In this document: piece by piece, positions 1 to 5,538 of the stretch
Layout: each line of letters begins with the position of its first letter
Numbering within the stretch: the stretch's first letter is position 1
NCBI GenBank assembly: GCA_028869035.1
Contig: JAGWTL010000001.1
Location: forward strand, 1-43,751
DNA from: Burkholderiales bacterium
GTDB taxonomy: Bacteria > Pseudomonadota > Gammaproteobacteria > Burkholderiales > Burkholderiaceae_C
Direction of reading: 5' to 3'
DNA: 43,751 bases
Translations under genes and position numbers: made by a program
Notes under the pieces: generated by a model
The model's input: the letters and a program-made list of their open reading frames with translations, nothing else
What the model was told of the DNA's origin: nothing
The model's database searches: none

Positions 1-948
1 ATCACATCAAGCATGGGCATCAGTATCTGCCCCCGTGATGGCATGGACGCGAATGAGTTGGTACGCTGCGCGGATGTGGCCATGTACTGGGTCAAAGGAA
101 ATGGACGCAACGGTTACAAGGTCTTTTCCTCAGGTATGGACCAAGGCGCCACGGAGCGGCTTCAACTTGAGCGGGCCTTGCACCGTGGGCTTGAGTCCGG
201 GGAGTTCACCGTTTTTTACCAACCCCAGATCGATCTAAGCTCAGGCGCTGTTATTGGCGTTGAATCCCTGTTGCGTTGGCGCAAGGCAGACGATCAGTTT
301 GTTTCACCCGCCACCTTCATTCCGCTCGCAGAGGACACCGGACTGATCGTACCGATCGGCTCATGGGTATTGAAGAAGGCTTGCAGCGATGTAGTTAGGA
401 TGAGGGAGCACTTGGGGCTGGACCTCAAGGTTTCGGTCAATATCTCGCCGCGACAATTCATGAACGGTGACCTGGTGAGCTTGGCTCAATCCACGTTAAG
501 AGAGACGGGCCTTGATGCGGCTCAACTTGAGCTGGAGATCACAGAAGGCGTCCTCATGGATGACCGTAGTGGTGTAGCGACGACTTTGCGCGAGTTGACT
601 TCAATGGGCGTATCCATCGCCGTAGACGACTTCGGCACGGGTTATTCCAGCCTGAGTTATTTGAAGCGGTTCCCGATCAGCAAGATCAAGATTGATCAAT
701 CGTTTGTGCGCGATATCACGACCGACTCAGGCGATGCAGCCCTGACGGCGGCCATCATCGCGATGGGACACAGTCTCCATATCCCCGTAATTGCCGAGGG
801 CATTGAAACCGTGGAGCAGATGGACTTTCTCGTGGCGAACCGCTGCGACGAAGGTCAAGGCTACTTTTGGGGACGCCCCATGTCTTTCGAGGCATTGATG
901 CATTGGTTTTCCGTTAACTACAGTAAGCGCTCAGTAATGCCTGGCTGA
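1..948 (+). CDS. GGDEF/EAL cyclic-di-GMP protein, 3' part (5' end outside window)
   Basis: The reading frame is open from base 1, so the gene starts upstream of the window. The first 40 or so residues are the end of a GGDEF domain (SMGIS, then ADVAMYWVKGNGRN). An EAL phosphodiesterase domain follows from about residue 55 to 305. EAL signatures seen, counting from base 1: ESLLRW (about 88-93), VNISPRQF, ELEITEG, DDFGTGYSS (about 209-217), KIKIDQSF and AEGIETVEQ. The signature triplet reads ESL instead of EAL, but its metal-binding Glu is kept, so c-di-GMP hydrolysis to pGpG is plausible. Whether the GGDEF half is active cannot be judged because its active site lies outside. Base composition looks less GC-rich than most of the window, which may hint at different ancestry. 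Confidence 0.9.
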   Translation: MTSSMGISICPRDGMDANELVRCADVAMYWVKGNGRNGYKVFSSGMDQGATERLQLERALHRGLESGEFTVFYQPQIDLSSGAVIGVESLLRWRKADDQFVSPATFIPLAEDTGLIVPIGSWVLKKACSDVVRMREHLGLDLKVSVNISPRQFMNGDLVSLAQSTLRETGLDAAQLELEITEGVLMDDRSGVATTLRELTSMGVSIAVDDFGTGYSSLSYLKRFPISKIKIDQSFVRDITTDSGDAALTAAIIAMGHSLHIPVIAEGIETVEQMDFLVANRCDEGQGYFWGRPMSFEALMHWFSVNYSKRSVMPG

Positions 949-1048
949 CAATCTCATCTCGGCAAGGAGCATTTGCGACGCTCGATGGATGGCTGCACAC
1001 GGTCAGTAATGAACTGAAAGAAGGCCCGCGCTCATCTTCGCAAGCGAG

Positions 1049-1074
1049 ACGACACGGTCTTTCCGCCGTGTCGT
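1049..1074 (+). terminator. Stem-loop downstream of the EAL gene
   Basis: Nine-base perfect stem (ACGACACGG with CCGTGTCGT) around an 8-base loop, 100 bases past the EAL stop. Only a short T-poor tail (GTACTT) follows, so it may be a weak terminator or an RNA-stabilising hairpin. Confidence 0.35.
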
Positions 1075-1409
1075 GTACTTCCCAAGCTGATTGGGGACCA
1101 TCGGATCTGTCTCGACCCGACCGAAGTGATTGCCTGCTTTCATGGCCCGTCCAGTGTAGTTGAACTCCGTCCATTTTCTGCAGTAAGAAGCTCGGCTACT
1201 CAGGCGGGTTTGCTCCGGTCAGACCGGTTTGTAGCATCCGGGCCCCGCGTCCTTACAGACCCGGGGTCTGCGGGTATCCACTTGCTGGCTATTTCAGCGG
1301 GATCACGCATAATGGGACCCGCTGCTGTAAATCGGTGGTATTAAATTGCGGTGATTCGTCGGTTTTGCGTCTTCTTCAAGTCTTCAGTGCTTTGTTGCTC
1401 GCGGCTATC

Positions 1410-1447
1410 GGACTCCATCGCCTTACCTGAGTCTTTTTGAGGAGTCC
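1410..1447 (+). promoter_or_regulatory. Leader hairpin predicted to hide the RRM1 ribosome binding site
   Basis: GGACTCC at 1410-1416 is the exact complement of GGAGTCC at 1441-1447. The latter contains the Shine-Dalgarno GGAG, placed 7 bases before ATG 1452. The 7-bp helix with a 24-base loop would block ribosome access. The upstream strand can also pair with GAGTC at 1429-1433 (5 bp), which would leave the Shine-Dalgarno free. The second RRM gene has an equivalent arrangement. The pairing is seen in the sequence; regulation is inference. Confidence 0.45.
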
Positions 1448-1451
1448 CTTC

Positions 1452-1844
1452 ATGGGCAACAAACTTTACGTGGGCAACCTGCCCTATTCCTTCCGTGACG
1501 AAGACCTGCAGCGCGCCTTTTCCGCGTTCGGCAGCGTCGGCAGCGCCAAGGTCATGATGGAGCGCGACACCGGCCGTTCCAAGGGTTTCGGTTTTGTGGA
1601 AATGGGCAGCGATGCTGAAGCACAAGCCGCAATTGCCGCCCTGCACGGCCAGCAACAAGGCGGCCGCGCCCTGGTGGTCAATGAAGCCCGCCCGATGGAA
1701 GCCCGCCCGCCCCGTAGCGGTGGTGGTGGTTACGGCGGTGGCGGTGGCGGCTACGGTGGTGGTGGCGGCGGTGGTGGTTACGGCGGCGGCCGTCGCGAAG
1801 GCGGTGGTGGTGGTGGTTACGGCGGTGGCCGTAGCAGCTACTGA
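1452..1844 (+). CDS. Glycine-rich RRM RNA-binding protein (copy 1)
   Basis: 130-residue protein with one RNA recognition motif (about residues 1-80) and a glycine/tyrosine/arginine-rich tail. RNP2 is KLYVGNLPY and RNP1 is KGFGFVEM, both with the aromatic residues that stack on RNA bases. The tail is GGGGYGGG-type repeats ending in SSY. Small RRM proteins of this build in bacteria are thought to be RNA chaperones, often induced by cold or stress, and the tail resembles eukaryotic glycine-rich RNA-binding proteins. ATG 1452 was chosen because GAGGAG sits 7 bases upstream and the paralogue starts identically (MGNKLYVGNL). A TTG 15 bases earlier is in frame but has no supporting site. The gene has its own terminator, so it is probably monocistronic. 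Confidence 0.92.
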   Translation: MGNKLYVGNLPYSFRDEDLQRAFSAFGSVGSAKVMMERDTGRSKGFGFVEMGSDAEAQAAIAALHGQQQGGRALVVNEARPMEARPPRSGGGGYGGGGGGYGGGGGGGGYGGGRREGGGGGGYGGGRSSY

Positions 1845-1862
1845 TCCCGTTCTACGCTGACC

Positions 1863-1888
1863 AAAAAGGGCCTTCGGGCCCTTTTTTC
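1863..1888 (+). terminator. Rho-independent terminator of RRM copy 1
   Basis: Strong hairpin: AAAAGGGCC, a TTCG tetraloop, then GGCCC followed by six T's, 18 bases past the stop codon. A textbook intrinsic terminator. Confidence 0.92.
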
Positions 1889-1913
1889 ATGGTTTTTCCT
1901 AGGCCGGAGCACC

Positions 1914-1943
1914 TTGTCTGAACAGGATTTCTGTGTCAATAAT
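1914..1943 (+). promoter_or_regulatory. Candidate sigma-70 promoter of RRM copy 2
   Basis: TTGTCT (1914-1919) and AATAAT (1938-1943) are separated by 18 bases in a locally AT-rich stretch just after the copy 1 terminator. Transcription from about 1950 would give a leader of roughly 120 nucleotides containing the hairpin at 2028-2065. Confidence 0.45.
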
Positions 1944-2027
1944 TAAAAAGTGGCGGCTGGGAGGCCTGTCACAGGATTGCGATGATCTGCCGAATTCGCA
2001 TCGTCGACACGAATGGATTGCGTTTCT

Positions 2028-2065
2028 GGGACCCCATCGCTTGTTTTAGGCTTTTCAGGAGTCCC
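2028..2065 (+). promoter_or_regulatory. Leader hairpin predicted to hide the RRM2 ribosome binding site
   Basis: GGGACCCC (2028-2035) pairs with GGAGTCCC (2058-2065) in seven of eight positions, with one C-A mismatch and a 22-base loop. The downstream strand contains the Shine-Dalgarno before ATG 2069. The same layout occurs before RRM copy 1. The flanking bases ATCGCYT and CTTTTNNAGGAGTCCCT are shared between the two leaders. Confidence 0.42.
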
Positions 2066-2068
2066 TGC

Positions 2069-2479
2069 ATGGGCAATAAACTTTACGTCGGCAATCTGGC
2101 CTATTCCGTCCGTGACAGCGACCTGGAACAGGCCTTCAGCCAGTTCGGCAGCGTCAGCAGCGCCAAGGTCATGATGGAGCGCGACACCGGCCGTTCCAAG
2201 GGTTTCGGTTTCGTCGAAATGGGCAGTGATGCGGAAGCCCAGGCCGCCATCAACGGCATGAACGGCCAGCCGCTGAGCGGGCGCAGCATCGTCGTCAACG
2301 AAGCCCGGCCCATGGAGCCTCGCGCCCCCCGCAGCGGGGGTTACGGCGGGGGGGGTGGGGGTTACGGCGGCGGCCGCCGTGAAGGCGGTGACGCAGGCGG
2401 CGGGGGCGAGGGCGGTTTCCGCAGCCCCTATGGCAATCCGCGCGGCGGCAGTGGGGGCGGCGGTCGCCGTGGTTACTGA
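2069..2479 (+). CDS. Glycine-rich RRM RNA-binding protein (copy 2)
   Basis: 136-residue paralogue of the gene at 1452. The RRM domain is nearly the same (RNP2 KLYVGNLAY, RNP1 KGFGFVEM), with most changes in the helices (RDEDLQRAF versus RDSDLEQAF). The tail differs: GGYGGGGG blocks give way to a more arginine- and proline-containing end (FRSPYGNPRGG...RRGY). ATG 2069 has AGGAG 7 bases upstream, and in-frame codons before it (from 1982) do not align with copy 1. A tandem duplication with tail divergence is the simplest explanation. The likely role is a single-stranded RNA-binding chaperone; targets cannot be inferred. Confidence 0.92.
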   Translation: MGNKLYVGNLAYSVRDSDLEQAFSQFGSVSSAKVMMERDTGRSKGFGFVEMGSDAEAQAAINGMNGQPLSGRSIVVNEARPMEPRAPRSGGYGGGGGGYGGGRREGGDAGGGGEGGFRSPYGNPRGGSGGGGRRGY

Positions 2480-2500
2480 TCTCCAGACCGCATCAAGCAA

Positions 2501-2524
2501 AGGCCCCACCATCGGGGTCTTTTT
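2501..2524 (+). terminator. Terminator of RRM copy 2
   Basis: AGGCCCC pairs with GGGGTCT (one G-T pair) around a 6-base loop and runs into TTTTT. It lies 21 bases past the RRM stop and just before the stop of the opposing SDR gene. Confidence 0.8.
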
Positions 2525-2532
2525 CTTTGACT

Positions 2533-3309
2533 TCAGCGGGACGGCGCGCGATGCTTGCGCGGTCGCCCGGCCAGCAGGCGGTCAAACAAGGCATTGGGCA
2601 AAAGGCGCAGCAGCTTGGCGGCCACTCCCATTTGCCAGGGTATGACACGGTAGCTGACACCGGCCTCGATCGCCCGCAGGGCGCGCTCGGCAAACGCGGG
2701 GGGCGACGTGAGAAAGGGCATGGCGTAGCGGTTCTGCCGCGTCAACGGGGTATCGATATACCCCGGGCAAAGCGTGACCACACGCACGCCGCTGCCGCGC
2801 AGTTCGCCGCGCAGGCTCTCGCAATAGCTGATGACGCCGGCCTTGCTGGCGCAATAAGCACCGTGGCCGGGCAGGCCGCGGATACCGGCCACGCTGGCGA
2901 TGCCCACCAGGCGACCCGAGCCGCGCTGGCGCATGGGCACGATGAAGGGGTGGAACGTGGCGGCCAGCCCGGTGTTGTTGACGGCAAAGGTCTGGGCCAT
3001 GACCGCCAGATCCTCGCGCTCGGTGGTGTCCATGCCGATGCTGATGCCGGCATTGGCCACCACCACATCGGGCAGACCCTGCTGCGTCAGGCAGGCCTGC
3101 CCTGTGGCCACGATGCTCTGGACCTCTGCCACGTCGGCGGCATAAAGTCGGTAACGCGCACCCTCAAGCTGATGGGCATCGGCCCACTGCTGCATCTCCT
3201 GTACGCGGCGCGCCACGAGGGCCAGGTCGTAGCCGGCCTGGTAACAGCGCCAGGCCAGGGCCTGGCCAATGCCGCTGGAGGCGCCCGTGATGAAGACCAG
3301 CTTGCGCAT
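2533..3309 (-). CDS. Short-chain dehydrogenase/reductase
   Basis: 258-residue classical SDR. The NAD(P)-binding TGASSGIG is at residues 8-15, NAG at 86-88, and the catalytic set is Ser139, Tyr152 and Lys156 (YCASK). The ARR after the second strand suggests NADP preference. The substrate cannot be read from the sequence. ATG 3309 places the Rossmann strand (KLVFITGAS) right at the N terminus, as usual for the family; the open frame continues upstream into lptC but that part is not homologous. It lies 17 bases after lptC on the same strand, so it is probably the last gene of the kdsD-kdsC-lptC transcript. Confidence 0.9.
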   Translation of the reverse strand: MRKLVFITGASSGIGQALAWRCYQAGYDLALVARRVQEMQQWADAHQLEGARYRLYAADVAEVQSIVATGQACLTQQGLPDVVVANAGISIGMDTTEREDLAVMAQTFAVNNTGLAATFHPFIVPMRQRGSGRLVGIASVAGIRGLPGHGAYCASKAGVISYCESLRGELRGSGVRVVTLCPGYIDTPLTRQNRYAMPFLTSPPAFAERALRAIEAGVSYRVIPWQMGVAAKLLRLLPNALFDRLLAGRPRKHRAPSR

Positions 3310-3326
3310 CGAAGTTTTGGCGCGGC

Positions 3327-3944
3327 TCAGCGGTCCTGCGGCGCCTGCAGCGTGCCGCGCACCCGGCCCCGCAGTTCCACCACCTGGTCGAAATTGCTGT
3401 AGTCCATGCTCTCGGCGGTGATGTGATCGTTGCCTCGCGTCAAGGCCACCGGCTTGTGCGACTTGATGCGCTCCTCGTCCAGAAAGGCATGCAGGAATTC
3501 GCCGTTGAAGCTCACACGCGGCAAGATGGCGCCCGAGCGGTCCACCGTGGCCTCGCGCACCACCTGCGCATCGCCCATGAGCTGCACTTCGCTGGCGTCG
3601 TTGTTGGCCAGCGCGCGTTTGGCAGTCGCCACGATCAGGTGGCCAAGGCTGTTGAAGCTGCGGATACGCACCTGGTCGATTTCCAACAGATCGGTATGCG
3701 GATAATGCCGCGCCTGCTCGCCATAGACCTCGCTCTTGAGGCGCCCCCTGCTGTCGAAGGTTTTGATCGAGAAGCGCTCCATCAGGTAATCCGGATCCTT
3801 GCGCTGGGGTTGCTCCGTGGCACCTGGCGCCAGCAGCGGCGTGCTGCGCACGAGCCAGTAGGTGCCCAGCGCCAGCAGGCCCATGAGCATGAGCGGCAGG
3901 TAGATCGACAGCCTGTCCCAGGCCAGGCGCACGATGCGGATCAC
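3327..3944 (-). CDS. lptC: LPS export protein LptC
   Basis: 205-residue bitopic inner-membrane protein with one N-terminal membrane segment (about residues 13-30) and a periplasmic part of the LptA/LptC beta-jellyroll type. LptC belongs to the LptB2FG-C complex that lifts lipopolysaccharide from the inner membrane and hands it to LptA. The assignment rests on the single-span topology, length, strand-rich pattern (YLMERFSIKTFDSRGRL, DHITAESMDY) and position right after kdsC. The start is GTG 3944, whose GTGA overlaps the kdsC stop, indicating translational coupling. In many proteobacteria lptA and lptB follow; here an SDR gene follows and no lptA or lptB is present in the window. Confidence 0.88.
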   Translation of the reverse strand: MIRIVRLAWDRLSIYLPLMLMGLLALGTYWLVRSTPLLAPGATEQPQRKDPDYLMERFSIKTFDSRGRLKSEVYGEQARHYPHTDLLEIDQVRIRSFNSLGHLIVATAKRALANNDASEVQLMGDAQVVREATVDRSGAILPRVSFNGEFLHAFLDEERIKSHKPVALTRGNDHITAESMDYSNFDQVVELRGRVRGTLQAPQDR

Positions 3945-4495
3945 GGCATGAACTCCTGCAACAAACCCGCATAACGACCGCAGGCCACCAACAGCAGATC
4001 ACTGAACTCGCGCGCGGCGCCGCTGCCGCCCGCCGTTTTTGTCACATGATGGGCCCGCGCCAGCACCTCGACATGCGCGTTGGGCGGTGCGCAGGCAAAG
4101 GCACAACGCTGCATCACCGGCAGGTCCGGCCAGTCGTCGCCGATGGCCGCCGCCTGCGCCCAGTCCAGCCCCAGGGCCTGGAGGGTCAGCTCGGCGGCCG
4201 GTCGTTTGTCCTCGGTGCCGTAATGCACATGCTGGATGCCCAGCGCCTGGAGGCGCACGCGCAGCGCCGGGCTGTCGCGGCCGGTGATCACGGCCGGCGT
4301 GATGCCGGCGCGCTGCAGCAGCTTGAGCCCATGACCGTCCAGGGTATTGAAGCGCTTGAGGCCTTCTCCGCTCTCCCCGATGTACAGGCCGCCGTCGGTG
4401 AGCACGCCATCGACGTCGAAAAAGGCCACGCGCACGCCCTGTGCCCGCAACAGCAGCTCGGGAGCAAAGCTCAGCACCGGATGGCGGACGTTCAT
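3941..4495 (-). CDS. kdsC: 3-deoxy-D-manno-octulosonate 8-phosphate phosphatase KdsC
   Basis: 184-residue haloacid-dehalogenase phosphatase of the small cap-less type. It removes phosphate from Kdo-8-phosphate to give free Kdo for the LPS inner core. Motif I is DVDGVLTD (nucleophile Asp27, acid/base Asp29), motif II is ITGR (70-73), Lys97 is the motif III lysine, and GDDWPDLPVM (119-128) is motif IV. These match the tetrameric KdsC family. ATG 4495 overlaps the kdsD stop in ATGA; a longer upstream start would run into kdsD and is not conserved in type. The stop overlaps the GTG of lptC. Confidence 0.95.
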   Translation of the reverse strand: MNVRHPVLSFAPELLLRAQGVRVAFFDVDGVLTDGGLYIGESGEGLKRFNTLDGHGLKLLQRAGITPAVITGRDSPALRVRLQALGIQHVHYGTEDKRPAAELTLQALGLDWAQAAAIGDDWPDLPVMQRCAFACAPPNAHVEVLARAHHVTKTAGGSGAAREFSDLLLVACGRYAGLLQEFMP

Positions 4496-5493
4496 ATGAC
4501 CTTGGCGCGCATCAGGTCGTTGCTGTTGAGCGCCCCGCACAGGCGGCCCCCCCCATCCACCACCAGCACGCTGGTGATACGACGCTGTTCCATCATCTCG
4601 GCCGCCTCCACCGCCAGCGCGTCGTGCTGGATCGTCACCGGATTGGGGTGCATGAACTGCTGCGCGCTGCCTTCGCGCACATCCACGCCTTTTTCCAGCA
4701 GGCGCCGCAGGTCGCCGTCGGTGAAGATGCCCAGCACGCGGTCTGCGCCATCGACGATGGCCGTGGCCCCCAGGCCCTTGGCGCTCATCTCGCGCATGAT
4801 GACGCTGAAGCCTGCATCGGCACTGACCTTGGGCACGGCCTCGCCCTGGCGCATCACATCGCTCACATGCGTGAGCAGCTTGCGCCCGAGCGAACCACCG
4901 GGATGAGAACGGGCAAAGTCCTCGGCCTTGAAACCGCGGGCATCGAGCAGCGCCACGGCCAGGGCGTCGCCCAGGGCCAGCTGGGCCGTGGTGCTGGCGG
5001 TCGGCGCCAGATTCAGGGGACAGGCCTCTTTCTCGACGCCGGTGTCGAGCACCAGATCGGCGTGGCGGCCCAGGGTGGACTGCGGGTTGCCGGTCATGGC
5101 GATCAGGGGCACGCCCTGGCGCTTGAGCACCGGCAGGATGGCGGTCAGCTCCTCGGATTCGCCGCTGTTGGAGATGCCCAGCAGCAGGTCGGCGGCCGTG
5201 ATCATGCCCAGGTCGCCATGGCTGGCTTCGGCCGGATGCACGAACATGGCCGGTGTGCCCGTGGAGGCCAGGGTAGCGGCCATCTTGCGGCCGATGTGGC
5301 CGCTCTTGCCCATGCCCATCACCACCACACGTCCGGGCACCCTGAGCACCAGGGCCACGGCTTGCGCGAAAGGCTCGCCGACACGCTGGCGCAAGCCGAG
5401 CACGGCTGCGGCTTCGATCTCGAGGGTTTCGTGGGCGAGCCGGATGGCCCGGTTCGCATCCAGCGGCGGATGCGCCTGCTTGCTTTCGCTCAT
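4492..5493 (-). CDS. kdsD: Arabinose-5-phosphate isomerase KdsD (KpsF/GutQ family)
   Basis: 333-residue enzyme interconverting ribulose-5-phosphate and arabinose-5-phosphate, the first step towards Kdo. An N-terminal SIS sugar-isomerase domain (about 40-185) carries GMGKSGHIG (60-68), ISNSGESEE (107-115) and the RSHPGGSLG segment near 192-200. Two CBS domains follow (about 205-330; DVMRQGE and FMHPNPVT mark their starts). Length and domain order match the family. It heads the minus-strand Kdo/LPS cluster and is divergent from the antiporter gene, with only 45 bases between the two start codons. Confidence 0.96.
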   Translation of the reverse strand: MSESKQAHPPLDANRAIRLAHETLEIEAAAVLGLRQRVGEPFAQAVALVLRVPGRVVVMGMGKSGHIGRKMAATLASTGTPAMFVHPAEASHGDLGMITAADLLLGISNSGESEELTAILPVLKRQGVPLIAMTGNPQSTLGRHADLVLDTGVEKEACPLNLAPTASTTAQLALGDALAVALLDARGFKAEDFARSHPGGSLGRKLLTHVSDVMRQGEAVPKVSADAGFSVIMREMSAKGLGATAIVDGADRVLGIFTDGDLRRLLEKGVDVREGSAQQFMHPNPVTIQHDALAVEAAEMMEQRRITSVLVVDGGGRLCGALNSNDLMRAKVI

Positions 5494-5538
5494 GGACGGA
5501 TTCTATCGGGGGTGTGCTGTCTTGCTAGTATCCTGGGT

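Larger units (their letters stand above)
949..1451. other. Long intergenic stretch without a convincing gene
   Basis: About 500 bases between the EAL gene and the first RRM gene. Short open frames exist on both strands, but their translations resemble no family I know and have no good ribosome binding site. The stretch holds a stem-loop at 1049-1074, a 15-base perfect palindrome around CAGACCC/GGGTCTG at 1256-1270, and a smaller one (CCGGT-CAG-ACCGG) near 1216-1228. A CATAAT at 1308-1313 could be a -10 element for the RRM gene, but no well-spaced -35 is visible. The last 100 bases are the likely 5' leader of that gene. Confidence 0.5.

Noticed and set aside
1700..1840. GGTGGT/GGCGGC repeats as a DNA-level repeat element
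   Set aside because: They are codons for the glycine-rich tail of the RRM protein; period 3 and frame are kept.
3310..4002. Upstream extension of the SDR frame on the minus strand
   Set aside because: It lies over lptC in another frame; the Rossmann fold starts at ATG 3309.
4441..5538. Upstream extension of the antiporter frame
   Set aside because: The extra 366 codons are antisense to kdsD; homology and the first membrane helix begin at ATG 5539.
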